A DNA stretch of 64,000 bases, taken from positions 82,846,797 to 82,910,796 of the forward strand of contig JALIGW010000004.1 of assembly GCA_023053685.1 (NCBI GenBank). Direction: 5' to 3'. Made by a program: the position numbers and the translations under genes. Under the pieces are notes generated by a model, which had not been told where the DNA came from, ran no database searches, and saw only the letters and a list, made by a program, of their open reading frames with translations. Below, piece after piece: positions 36,152 to 47,710 of this stretch (position 1 is the stretch's first letter; each line of letters starts with the position of its first letter). Source of the stretch: Diadophis punctatus similis. Its lineage: Eukaryota > Chordata > Lepidosauria > Squamata > Dipsadidae.

Positions 36152-37043
36152 TGTTAGGACTATGTCCAAACGGTTGGGTTGTTAATATATAAACAAGCCA
36201 CCAATCTATGTTTGTATATAATTAAGTACTACATCTTTAAATGTATTGCAGTATTCTGATTGGCTGTAGTGTTTCAAGATTGCCATAAGAGGGAGCTAGA
36301 GATCGTGGTTCTTTCTCTCTGCTGATTCATTCATGATTGACTTTGTGTCTGATAGTGAGTTCTGTGTGAAGCCCTGTTACTCTTTGATAGTTTGTAAGTT
36401 GTATTATCTTTGTTTGTTTGATGTTTAAGACAAAGACAGGCTGGTAAGAAGATTATTGTACTTCTTGATATTGACTGACTGAACGTCTATGACCTAGACT
36501 GTTTAATTGGACTGTGCTATTTATTTAAAAGTAAACGATTTTATACACTTTAACGAATCTGTTTGTGACTGGATCATTACTCCTATCCACTGGTTACCCT
36601 GTTTCTACGTGCATGTCCCTGATAACTCAAGGGTTGTCACGATGTGAATATTGTCAGTTGTGAGTCTATGCAGGGTGATGCACCCCTATTTTAATATTAT
36701 GGTACTTCCCAATACAAGCAGAACACGTGATATGATATTCTGCGCATGTCTACATTCCTAATCCACCATTAATCACTTCTTCTGATGTGCCTTCCCATCT
36801 GGAAGGTCATGTTACTTAGCAAAGATGTAGATTATTCAGGATTTATTGTTTTTATATTGTTTTGTAATGAAATAAATAATTTCTATTAGACATTTAATCT
36901 CGGTTTTATTTCTAAATGTTTGAATTCCAAGTAAAAGATCCAGATCTTGCCTCTATGGGATATTCTTCCCTTAATATGGTAGCAACCGGGCTGCTCAAAC
37001 TTTATCTCATGTTAACAGGGGTCGCTCTGCACACTCCTTAACA
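36152..37043 (+). mobile_element. Solo LTR containing a second solo LTR
   Basis: TGTTAGGACTATGTCCAAAC to ACTCCTTAACA, flanked by GGAGG (36147-36151, 37044-37048). Without the inner element it is 509 bp or slightly less, like 31743-32251. Confidence 0.85.
36635..37017 (+). mobile_element. Solo LTR nested in another LTR
   Basis: TGTCACGATGTGAATATTG to CATGTTAACA, 383 bp, flanks AGGGT and GGGGT (one mismatch). Confidence 0.84.
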
Positions 37044-37161
37044 GGAGGGTCCATCCTTTCCCTCTTCCTGCCCACCAGACAATCCAAAGACCACTCTTCT
37101 GTCTCCTTGCACAAGCGTCCCCTCCCTCCTGCAACACCAGTCTACCATCCACCACATAGAC

Positions 37162-37478
37162 CAGGGGTGTCAAACTCAAGGCCCCTCGGAACTCTTCTTA
37201 CTGGGTATTACTATAGATAAATACGAAAAGGGAACAATATATTTAATGTTACATATTTTGACTGCTGCTAAATTGGTTTTTGCACAAAAAAGGAAAAACA
37301 TAGAAATCCCCACAGAGGAAGAGATACTGTATAAGATATTGTCTTGTGCGGAAATGGATAGACTCACGATGGAACTAAAAGATAAAAAGGAATCAGAGTA
37401 TTTCGAAATCTGGGATAAATTATATTACTGGTGGGAATCAAAGAGGAACGTTGAGATTATGACTTAGCGATAAGTTGA

Positions 37479-37559
<81 letters not shown>

Positions 37560-38170
37560 CTTTAGTAAATAAGGAAAATGGATTTAGTAGTGTACATAAA
37601 ATAGAGATATATTTATGTAGTGATAAAGAATTATATTTAGGAAGAGAAATAACTCGATGAAAATGTGTATACTGGAATGTCACGTCATGTCCCATGTTTT
37701 GTTTTGTTTTCTTTGTCTTTTCTGTATGTTTGTTTTTAATTGTACTATAAATAAAAAATAAATAAATAAAAAATAAATAAATAAATAAAAAGAAACAGCA
37801 AAGGACCGGCCCACAGTGCTTCAGCCCAGGCCGAGCTTGGTTTTCCTTGGCAGATTGCTGCAGGAGGCCATCGCGGCCGAAAACGGAGCTCGGGTGGGGC
37901 ACCCGTTTTCCCTGGCAGAGTGCTAGCAAAACAAACTACTAACAAAAGTGGCAGTTCGTCACAAGGCAAGGAGGCTTCAAGAAAGGTTTCCCCTTTTGCA
38001 TTTGAGCATCCAAGAAGGGACAGGAAAGGAGAAAGGGACCACAGGAGCCACCAACATGAGTGATGTCGAGTTGGCCACGTGCATACCGGCCACGCCAATC
38101 CCAGCCCCCCCCCCCAAGGTCAAACACGACCCTGGTACGGCCCTCAATGAAATCGATTTTGACACCCCTG
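37162..38170. mobile_element. hAT-like element (CAGGGGTGTCAAACTC) hosting an L1 fragment
   Basis: CAGGGGTGTCAAACTCAAGG to GATTTTGACACCCCTG. Flanks ACATAGAC and ACATAAGA agree at six of eight. The middle is L1 sequence. Confidence 0.75.
37192..37790 (+). mobile_element. L1 LINE 3' end
   Basis: Frame LHILTAAKLVFAQKRKN, IPTEEEILYKILSCAEMDRL and EYFEIWDKLYYWWESKRN resembles the L1 ORF2 C-terminus (IPTxEEW, AEMxKLT). The 3' UTR holds an (AT)n run (37480-37556) and ends in (AAAT)n. Confidence 0.8.
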
Positions 38171-38439
38171 ACATAAGACTGTGCAACGCTTTCCTTTCGA
38201 ATTCTCAAAGGAACTTCAAGAAATATGGAGTGTCCGATTATTTTCCAGGAAAATACAGGTTTTCAAAGCTTTCTATAGAGGGAACAAAGTTGGAACGCGT
38301 CCTAATTTTGGACAGTAAATGATAGAGAAGCACTGGTTTATACCGGTGCTCCCAGTATATAATTCTAATGAATCTTTTGGAGATGCTGTCCGAAAGATGC
38401 TTCCCCCACTTTTTTTTTTTTTTGCTTTTTTTTTCAAGA

Positions 38440-38500
38440 GGCCACTGGACTTTCTGGTTTTTCTCTCTGAAGATGTTTTGCTTCTCATCCAAGAAAATTC
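38440..38500 (-). mobile_element. Penelope-like fragment (family A)
   Basis: Contains AGAGGCCACTGGACTTTCTG and GCTTCTCATCCAAGAA. The hammerhead-like core is degraded (CAAAAC in place of CGAAAC). Confidence 0.5.
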
Positions 38501-38573
38501 AAAGAAAAACCAGAAAGTTTTGAAAAAAAAAAAAGCCAAAAAAAAAAGCATCTTTAACGGATACTAGCAGATT

Positions 38574-38718
38574 AACAGAGTTGGAAGGGACCTTGCAGGT
38601 CATCTAGTCCAACCCCCTACCCAAGCTGGAGACCCTACATCTGCCTCTACCTAGGATCAAACTCACAACCTCCTGATTGTGAGGCAAGAGCTCCACCTCT
38701 AGGCCACAGCAGCACTAT
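38574..38718 (-). mobile_element. CR1 tail fused to SINE (family 1) head
   Basis: CAGAGTTGGAAGGGACCTTG at 38577 is CR1 tail. From about 38638, GGATCAAACTCACAACCTCC and CTCCACCTCTAGGCCAC are the SINE B and A boxes in reverse. Confidence 0.75.
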
Positions 38719-39487
38719 CTATCTATCTTTAGAATACACAGCGTTACCTGGATGACTGAGACTCTTTCATTGGAGATGCTATACAAGTGTTTGCTTGCCA
38801 AAACTGATATAATTTTGGCATTAATAATCACAGTTTAGCATGTCGGTCAAACATTACCATGTACTTAACCTGAATTCTGATCACGGGCAACCAGCCACCC
38901 CGTAAATCAACTTTTCAAGTTGGCAGGGTTCCCCAATTGTAGCTGAAATTAGCCAGAGTTTGTCAAGCCAACAAACATTTGCCATTAGGGAGGGAAGATT
39001 TAAATTCCTTTCTTAGAAGCTTTATTTCTTTAAAAAAAAAAACAAATAAAAAAATAAAAAAAAACTTTTTCCTGGGGGCGGGGGAGGGATTTTCAAAAGA
39101 GGAAGCAAGTCGATTGATGTAGATGGAGAGCTTAGGAAACAGGGAAGGGAAGACAAAATTCTTGCATCTGAAATCACAACGGGCATAAATGTAACAGAGT
39201 TAACACCTTCCTCCAGCGAACCTTGTTAAAATTAAATTGAACTGCTGCAGGAAAAGATTATTATTCCAAACCATTTTTTTTTTGTTAAAATGCAAGCGAC
39301 AATGGGAAGTAACCCACCACCCATCGCGTTCCTTTTAAAAATTCCAACTGCTTTTAAAATGGCTTTATTAAAAATATCCATTCCCCTCTCCCAACTCTCT
39401 ATTGTGAAAGCAAATGTTCTTATGCATGCAAATACAATTTTCTTTGGACACATCGGGATGACTCAAAAGAACTCCTGAACTTAACAA
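38719..39487. other. Intron without recognised features
   Basis: Nothing recognised apart from A-rich runs at 39030-39065. Confidence 0.4.
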
Positions 39488-39540
39488 AAGCTGTCCTCAC
39501 TTAATGACTGCTTGCTTAGTGACTGTTCAAAGTCACTGTT

Positions 39541-39778
39541 TGAGCCGAGGTGGCGCAGCGGTTACAGGCAGTACTGCAGGCCACTTTAGCTGACTGTGAT
39601 CCGCAGGTCAGCGGTTCAGATCTCACCAGGCTCAAGGTTGACTCAGCCTTCCATCCTTCCGAGGTAGGTAAAATGAGGACCCAGATTGTTGGGGGCAATT
39701 TAAATTATATACATTGCTTAATGGTGTAAACCGCTTAGAGAGTGCTTGCACTGTGAGGCGGTATATAAATCTCACAAA

Positions 39779-39869
<91 letters not shown>

Positions 39870-39990
39870 GTAAGTAAATAAGTAAATAAGTAAATAAGTA
39901 AATAAGTAAATAAGTAAATAAGTAAATAAGTAAACAAGTAAACAAATAAACAAATAAACAAATAAACAAATAAACAAATAAATATAAATA
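39541..39990 (+). mobile_element. tRNA-derived SINE (family 3) with 210-bp (AAAT)n-derived tail
   Basis: GAGCCGAGGTGGCGCAGCGG head, body as at 9476, then (AAAT)n drifting to (AAGT AAAT)n and (AAAC AAAT)n from 39778. Confidence 0.88.
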
Positions 39991-40059
39991 ACGGAACCCT
40001 CAAAAGGTACTTATTACCACTTCCAGAGCACTGACAGTGGCACACAGATACCCATGTTC

Positions 40060-40301
40060 CAGAGGTGGGTTCCTGCTGGTTCGGACCAGTTCTATAGAAC
40101 CGGTAGCGGGAATTTCTCCCCGCTCACCGAACCAGCAGCGATGGCCGGCTGGACACGCCCCTGAACTGGCTCTCTTGGCGGTGCCATAGGTGCTGCCATC
40201 TTGATTTTTGCTTCTGTGCATGCACAGAAGCTGGGTTTTTAGCACTGCGCATGCGCCCATGCACGTGCGCAGCGCCCGAGGTAAGTCAGAACCCACCCCT
40301 G
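40060..40301. mobile_element. Non-autonomous hAT element
   Basis: CAGAGGTGGGTTCCTGCTGG to AGTCAGAACCCACCCCTG, 242 bp, flanks CCATGTTC and CCGTGTTC. Confidence 0.87.
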
Positions 40302-41084
40302 CCGTGTTCACATGATCTTATTTGGGTAGCTTGGCAACTGCAGTGTTCCAATGTCACATGACCCTGATCTATGTTTTTTTTGCCATTTCCTATTAGTAAT
40401 TCTTACATATTCTGGTTATTGTAACTGATCACAACTATTCCACCTACCTTTCCTAGAATGGACAGAGGCAAAGTTTTATTATAACTTTATAATAGCATGC
40501 AATGCAACTTTAATTCAGTGTCTGCCGAGAAATACAGGGGTGACATCTTTTAGTAAGCATGTTCAGGATGCTGTAAAAAATTCTCATGTCCCAGAGTTTT
40601 AAAAATTAATACCCAGATAAAATTGGTTCTTTTCTTTTTCTTTTTTCTTTTAACTAGGAATTTATTTCTTTGAGGGGGTCCTTGGTGCTCTCTGAACTTG
40701 GTTGTTTTCTGGCAGACATTTCATTACTCAAACTAGGTAACATCATCGGTGGTCATTTATTACTTTGCCCCTAGAGGGTACTGTGGCACTGCTGTTTCTT
40801 TTCCAGCATCCTTGCCCCCTCTACTGGTTAAAGAGTATAGTGCGGCTTTCATGCAGTTAAGCTTGGAAAGACAGTGCTGGGTTGGGAAGCATCGTCTGAG
40901 AAGAGAGATCAGCAGGAAGAAACAGAAGAAGTGGCAGGAGTAGAAAACGTGACAGAGGAGAAGAATTAGGGAAGGGTAAGGAGGGAGCAAGACGAAAGTA
41001 TGGGGAGGCAATGGGTGGGAAAAGAGGAGGCAACAGAGAAGTTTAGTGCGGTGAAATTATGACAGAGTTGCAGGAGGGATGGGA
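40302..41084. other. Intron
   Basis: Contains the family-B hammerhead-like site at 40711-40752 and nothing else recognised. Confidence 0.4.
40711..40752 (-). ncRNA. Hammerhead-ribozyme-like motif, family B
   Basis: Minus strand CCGATGA (one core change), stem II GTTACC/GAGTAAT-like, GAAA, TGTC. Confidence 0.42.
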
Positions 41085-41275
41085 TCTTTTAGCATGGAAT
41101 TCCTGGTATGCAGGAACAGAGCCAGGACAGATCCTCCCTAACTCTCACTGGTTATATCCAATAGCTATGCAGATTTGTTGTCCTTTAGTCTGGCAAGATT
41201 CCTGTCTATAGGCAAGCAACAATAAAGAAACTGCTCTGTAATAATGAGTGTTGCTCTTGGTTCCCTGCACATGAC
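41085..41275 (+). mobile_element. LTR-like repeat fragment
   Basis: CTGGCAAGATTCCTGTCTAT and CAACAATAAAGAAACTGC, matching 36045-36150 in reverse. Possible end CACATGACA. Confidence 0.5.
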
Positions 41276-41314
41276 AGTTCGACCACACTGTGGTGAGATG
41301 GGCAACTATTTAGA

Positions 41315-41460
41315 GTGAGTAAGTAAGTAAGTAAGTAAGTAAGTAAATAACCAACCAGCCAACCAACCAACCAACCAACCAAACAACCAAACAACCAAAC
41401 AAACAACCAAACAACCAAACAAATAAACAAATAAATGAAAGCCTCCTTGTGGTCCCTATT

Positions 41461-41543
<83 letters not shown>

Positions 41544-41745
41544 GTCTTTCCTTCCTTCCTTCCTTCCTTCCTTCCTTCCTTCCTTCCTTCCTTCCTTCCT
41601 TCCTTCCTTCCTCTTTATTTCTTTCTCTCTTCCTTCCTTCTCCCTCCCTCCCTTCTTCCCTTTTCCTTCCTTCCTTCCTTCCTTCCTTCCTTCCTTCCTT
41701 CCTTCCTTCCTTCCTTCCTTCCTTCCTTCCTTCCTTCCTTCTTTT
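41315..41745. repeat. Compound block (GTAA)n, (CCAA)n, (TTTC)n, (TTCC)n
   Basis: The TTTC run (41458-41543) and TTCC runs (to 41745) form about 290 bp of almost pure pyrimidine on the plus strand, 0.2 kb downstream of the 159-bp exon. Confidence 0.95.
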
Positions 41746-41965
41746 TCCTTGGCTTAACCCATACCCAGCCGTTTTCATTTTGTTTACTACATAAACCATG
41801 TTATAGACACATAGCAACGTATCACCACAGTTCAACCCAGCTGTTGGAAAAAAAATGACACTAGAATTCTGCCTCCAGTTTAAAAAGACGGGTTTCTAGC
41901 ATTTATACAGTACACAAATGAACCCCAATTGAAAAAGCTAACGGGTGCTGCTTTCCAGCCCTTAC

Positions 41966-42124
41966 ATTGAGCAGCTGCTCGAAGGCGTAACTGAACCCCT
42001 TTTTGTAGTCGGTGATTCCTTTCGCTTGGATTTTGTAGACGGCTTCCTTCAACTTCTTCTTGTTCCTCACGTTAGCTTGTACGAGATGATTGAAACAACT
42101 GACGTTTTGAGCTTTATCATTGAA
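41966..42124 (-). CDS. CACNA2D1: CACNA2D1 exon: central VWA domain
   Basis: A 159-bp exon of exactly 53 codons, phase 0 at both ends. It starts [20 protein letters not shown] and ends [11 protein letters not shown] before the donor GTAAGG. It carries the central VWA strands and helices, a conserved Cys, and an N-x-S sequon at NVSC. The [10 protein letters not shown] stretch separates alpha-2/delta-1 from its paralogues. The acceptor is unusual: the pyrimidine tract is a nearly pure CT microsatellite of about 48 bp that touches the CAG (42127-42174), with a candidate branch point TATTGAC near 42180 and no AG between them. Confidence 0.97.
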
Positions 42125-42126
42125 CT

Positions 42127-42128
42127 GG

Positions 42129-42172
<44 letters not shown>

Positions 42173-42174
42173 AG
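42127..42174 (-). promoter_or_regulatory. Microsatellite acting as polypyrimidine tract of a CACNA2D1 acceptor
   Basis: On the transcribed strand this is an almost uninterrupted run of CT dinucleotides that ends directly in CCCAG at the 159-bp exon. The run is the splice acceptor tract itself, not merely near it. Confidence 0.8.
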
Positions 42175-43184
42175 CAGTCAATAAAACAGAGAAGGCAAAT
42201 GAAGAAAGACATTTCGCAAATTAGATCACAAATTAAGGGATTGATAGACATCAGATGCCCCTAAACTGGAGCTAAGCAATTTTTTGTTTTTGCAGGATAT
42301 AAATGTTTAGACAAGGGTGTTTCCATCATTACTTCAGAATTTCTTCTCCCCTCTGAAGAAACAGGCTACGCAGAAGCTAAGAGTTTCTGAATTTCCCAAC
42401 AAAAAGAAACAAAAATTATCACACCATATAGGTGAACAGCGTGTAACGTTTAGACAATTTTTTTTAAAAAAAAGAGAATGAAGTCAGTCTCCGGTCTGGT
42501 CTGGAAAACCAGCTATGCAATTCTTTAAACCGTCTAGATTGGCATCATGATAGCAAATGAACCATTGTTGCTGTCAAACTGCTTCCTCCCTAATGGTTGA
42601 TTTGTTTGCATCTACTATTTATAGCTAGCGATCCATCAATGGTCTCCGATGAAGGTTGATTGATGGCTTGAGAACCTAACAAAACACGTCTGGTTTTCTA
42701 AACCAATAACAGATAAACCAGCTGGATTAACATCAAAGTTATCGGATGCATAACTATCTTAATGCATCCGATAACTTTGAGGTTAATCCAGTCGGTTGAC
42801 GGATGGATTGATGAAGGTCTGAAGGTCCCAGAAAGAGCCAAGGCTATGTCTGTAGAGCAGAGGAATTGGAGGCTAGGTCCAATTCATTGGAATACAATAA
42901 ATCAAAGAATGAACTTTCAGTAAGTCTTCCACCCAGCCACAAAATTACTCAATTCCCCCTTAGGTGATATGTATGGTTAGAACAAGTCCTTTCAAATCAT
43001 GAGGCGCCTTAGACATTTCATTTAATAGTGATTTTGCAGGCTGGGTTTTGTCTAAAATCCTGGTGCCAAATTCTACCATCTTTCATTTTTCACTTGAAAG
43101 TTACCATAGGTGGGTGATGTATTTGTATTTTGGGTTTTTCCCTTGATTGAAAAAAAAAAGAATAAAAAGCATGCACAATTATAT
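42175..43184. other. Intron with a strong hairpin
   Basis: No repeat family recognised. The palindrome at 42722-42791 is listed separately. Confidence 0.4.
42722..42791. repeat. Near-perfect inverted repeat, 30-bp arms
   Basis: Arms 42722-42751 and 42762-42791 complement each other at 29 of 30 positions around a 10-base loop AACTATCTTA. Confidence 0.93.
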
Positions 43185-43753
43185 TGTACAAAGTTAGCAC
43201 CCACCCCTCTCCTAGAAGAATGAAATATTTTGGGGAATATTTAAAAAGGCAGAATATTATATTTCCCGCTAAAGGAGAAACATGTTCTCAGAAAGCAGCC
43301 CCCACCTTTGCTAATAGCCCCAGCTATGAGGACTGGGCCAGCCTATCTACAAAACAAAAGACCTCCAACTCCAGGGTGATGGGATTAAATCATGGCCCTC
43401 CAGGACATAATAGGATTAACCCACTAGCAGCAGAGCTCACTACATCGCACAATCTCCTAAGGACATTGCATCAGCCAAGCTTCAACCAAACTTAGCTCAG
43501 ACAACCTACAGAGTCAGCTACGACCCCTACAACAGCCAATAGAATACATATTCTTGCAGAGGAATAGGAAGCTCAAGTGCAAAGCCCAAGAGAAGGTATA
43601 AATACCCCTGCCACTCTCAACTCCATGTGTTCAGCTGTATCAGAGAACCATGTGCTTGGTGGCTCTGCTTCATCATTAAACCATCTTTCCAACCAGCCTT
43701 CATGTTTCCAGTGTCTTCCTTGGAACTGAACTAGGTGGATATTTATTCCAACA
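43185..43753 (+). mobile_element. Solo LTR of retrovirus-like type
   Basis: TGTACAAAGTTAGCACCC to TTATTCCAACA, 569 bp. ATAT lies on both sides (4-bp duplication). CAGCCAATAG (CCAAT box) at 43532, GGTATAAATACC (TATA box) at 43596 and a downstream leader are in the expected order. No internal genes. Confidence 0.72.
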
Positions 43754-43855
43754 ATATATTAGTGTGTAGTGTACATCAGGGCTGCATATGGCCCCCTCTG
43801 TGCCACAAGTCTAAGGTGAAATTTGTTTGGGGGTTCACCCAAAGCACCTATTACT

Positions 43856-44045
43856 ATTGATGCTACCTTTAGTTTCTTCTGCCACAGTCATTCTATTTAT
43901 GTTGGCAGGCCTTTGTATTTTCTTTTCTTTTCCCATTCTTCCTCTTCTGTCCTCCAGGTACTACCACATCCATTATCCACTATCCAGGCTTTTTTTTGTC
44001 TTTCTTATCGATTGTTGTTAAGTCTGGAGTATTATGGGTCAGGTG
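43856..44045. repeat. Interspersed repeat of unknown class (copy 3)
   Basis: Matches the first half of 24390-24830 (TCTTTCTTATCGATTGTTG). Confidence 0.5.
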
Positions 44046-44509
44046 TTTGTCTGTCTGAATTCTAAAACTCCAGAGGCATTTTAGCTTATTTATTCATTTT
44101 TACTTTGTTCATTTTGTGGTTCCCCAAATTTATTTTTACTTTGTTCATTTTGTGGTTTCCCCAAACTCTTGTTATTTGTGTTTAAAAACAATCACGGCCA
44201 AAGTTCATCATGGACTCAGACTAAAACTGCCTGGTGTTCTAGTTGAGACTAAATGCAAACATTTTCGTATGTTTATTACCAAAACAGCTGTTGGTTTTCC
44301 CCCCCATATAATAGAAAGGGGCCAAGGCAAATGAAAGTCTGAAGATTATTATTTAAAATCAAGAGATTAAAACACATCTCAGAAGAAATCTGAAAAAAAC
44401 ATGCTGGTTGTACACAACTCACAAAGGAAAAAAGTGCAGTAGCTATTTTAAAAGCCTTCACCACTAGGTGGCAGTGCCATAATACAGAAGGAGTAATAGA
44501 GAATTAATA
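44046..44509. other. Intron with one CTCF-like word
   Basis: ATTTTTACTTTGTTCATTTT is duplicated near 44096 and 44132. Nothing else recognised. Confidence 0.4.
44461..44479 (+). promoter_or_regulatory. CTCF-like motif
   Basis: CCACTAGGTGGCAGTGCC is a close match to the CTCF core. Confidence 0.5.
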
Positions 44510-44511
44510 TA

Positions 44512-44803
44512 GGAAGTCCTCGACCTACGACCACAATTGAGCCCAAAATTTCAGTTGCTAGACAGTGTCTAATGGGGTTTTGCCCCATTTTACGGCCTTT
44601 TTTTGTCACAGTTGTTAAATGAATCACTGCAGTCGATAAGTTAGTAATGCAGTTGTTAAGTGAATCTGAATTATGATCAGGTGACCAGGGGGAACTCTGC
44701 AACATTTGTAAGGGTGAAAAACAGTCATAAGTCACTTTTTTCCACGCCGTTGTAAGTTCGAACGATCACAAAATGAATGTTTACAAGTCAAGGACTACCT
44801 GTA
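44512..44803 (-). mobile_element. TIR element (CAGGTAGTCCTCGACTTAC family)
   Basis: GGAAGTCCTCGACCTACGAC to AAGTCAAGGACTACCTG. Both ends present, 290 bp. Confidence 0.8.
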
Positions 44804-44859
44804 GTGTTTTACTGGCATATAACACTCCTTCAAAAATATATGTTTCTCTATCAGAGCGC

Positions 44860-44960
44860 AAAGAGAAAATATCTGCTGTGAACTCCGTGTAGGCATCAGG
44901 AAGGGCATCCGGCCACTAAACACTCAGCTCCACTCAGTCGCCTCAACTCCACCAAATGGA
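44860..44960 (+). mobile_element. SINE (family 1) fragment
   Basis: GGAAGGGCATCCGGCCACTA with a CTCCACTCAGT body. Head missing. Confidence 0.55.
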
Positions 44961-45226
44961 GCGGGGGGGGGGGGAATTGAAGACAATTTCTCTTGTCATG
45001 CACCACATAACTGCCTGAAAATCCACAAGCAGAGATCTCAGCTTCACAATCTACTGAAGATGGAGAACAATAATCCTTCCTTCCTTTGCATTTGCCAAAA
45101 GTATCTATCATAGGTTAAAAAAAAATATTTCTCCAATGGCAAATATTCAAAGCAGGGAACTTTTGCAAACCACCATCCACTGATCAATTATATCTGTGGA
45201 TTGGTCAACAAGAGCAAAAAATATTT

Positions 45227-45326
45227 TCCTTCCTTCCTTCCTTCCTTCCTTCCTTCCTTCCTTCCTTCCTTCCTTCCTTCCTTCCTTCCTTTCTTCCTTC
45301 CTTCCTTCCTTCCTTCCTTCCTTTCT
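45227..45326. repeat. (TTCC)n microsatellite
   Basis: About 24 units with two T insertions. Confidence 0.96.
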
Positions 45327-45553
45327 CCGATTTATATGGCCACCAATCTCCATGAGTGACTTTGGTCAGTAAACCGAATTAAAATAAAATAAAAACAATG
45401 ACAAACATCATAAAAGTTCAAATACAAGCAGCTGAGAAACAACAGCCCAAATCCCACAAAATATTGTGTTTTACCTAAAAAGTCTACAAACATATTCATT
45501 ACTTGTTTCATTCTTCGGACTCAAGTCCAAAGTTATTAAGGTAAGGCTGAAAT

Positions 45554-46208
<655 letters not shown>

Positions 46209-46327
46209 CTTGCAAATAAACCCCGCCTGAAGCTTTGGTGCCACCAAAAGTGTTACAGAATTTCATCAGATGCAATATATTTTCCTGTAATTGTAACTAC
46301 AACTACTGAATTATTTAAAATTTTAAA

Positions 46328-46420
46328 TAGCAAAATAACAGAGTTGGAATGGATGTTGGAGGTCTTGTAGTCTAACCCCTTGCTCCAGCAGGAGACCCTA
46401 TATACCATTTCAAATAAAAT
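46328..46420 (-). mobile_element. CR1 tail fragment
   Basis: CAGAGTTGGAATGGATGTTG and GGTCTTGTAGTCTAACCCC. Confidence 0.75.
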
Positions 46421-46959
46421 GAAATTAAAATCATTATTATTATTATTTTTAAAGTGTAATTGCATTGTAAATTAATAAGTATCTATTATGGGGACCTCTG
46501 TAGCAGGACAATCACTCTATTCTTAACAATTTATAGCTGAAATATATGAAGAGAAAGAGAGAGAAATACATTTAGAAGCAACCAATTTTCTTTGAATCTG
46601 TAACACTCTTAAATGCAGAACCCTGATAGAAAAAAGGGAAACCCCGTCTCTTTAATTCAAATCCAGCATACTGCTATATCACAGTATTGTTTGGGGAATA
46701 CAGAAATTTCACAAGATATAGCCGGCTTGATGCCAATCTAATCAGACATTGCTGGAACTCATTTTCCAATCTAGGGAAATCGGTTGGTGCAGTTTGATGG
46801 CCCAGAAGTATCTATACATATTAAATGGGCAGCTCTGAAACAAATCTAATTCCAAGACATTCTTCCTTGCAACTATTTCCAGGTTCATTTTTTGTCTGCC
46901 TGCATTCAGTAGCAGGATCGAAGCGTTAGTTCTGATCAAAAGCTAAACCAGAAGAACAC
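46421..46959. other. Intron without recognised features
   Basis: Nothing recognised. Confidence 0.4.
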
Positions 46960-47595
46960 CAATATGAGCCAGCAGTGTGCAGCAGCAGCCAAAAAGGCCA
47001 ACGCAGTCCTGGGCTGCATAAATAGAGGGATATAATCAAGGACCAGAGAGGTACTAGCACCACTCTATAAAGCCTTGGTCAGACCACACATAGACTACTG
47101 CATCCAGTTTTGGTCACCACACTACAAAAAAGACATTGAAACCCTAGAGAAAGTGCAGAGGAGAGCAACCAGGATGATAAAGGGTCTGGAAAATAAAACA
47201 TACGAAGAGCGGTTGCAGGAACTGAGCTTGGCCAGTCTAGCGAAGAGAAGGACCAGGGGTGACATGATAGCAGTGTTCCAATACTTGAGGGGATGCCATA
47301 GAGAGGAGGGGGTCAGGCTGTTCTCTATGGCACCAGAAAGCCAAACAAGGAATAATGGATGGAAGCTGACCAAGGAGAGATTCAACCTGGAAGTGAGGAG
47401 AAACTTTCTGACGGTGAGAGCGATCAACCAGTGGAACAGTTTGCCAGCGGAGGTTCTGAGAGCCCCAACACTTGCGACCTTCAAGGGGAGACTGGACTGC
47501 CATCAGTCTCAAATGGTGTAGGGACTCCTGCTTGAGCAGGGGGTTGGACTAGATGACCTACGAGGTCCCTTCCAACTCTAATAATAAATCTAAAT
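46960..47595 (+). mobile_element. CR1 LINE 3' part with long open frame
   Basis: 148-codon open frame (47075-47521): [80 protein letters not shown]. Upstream [17 protein letters not shown] is in frame except for one stop at 47034. This is the best preserved CR1 copy here. Confidence 0.93.
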
Positions 47596-47710
47596 CTAAA
47601 TCAGTAGCATTTCTCAAATCTAGCACTCCTCTACTGTAACAGCCAGGAAATGCTTCTGCTCTTCTCAAAGCTGCTTCTTCAAAAGGTGACTGGACTTGGT
47701 TTTTCCTTGC

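Noticed and set aside
47075..47521. 148-codon frame as a host gene
   Set aside because: It is CR1 LINE reverse transcriptase C-terminus with the usual tail.
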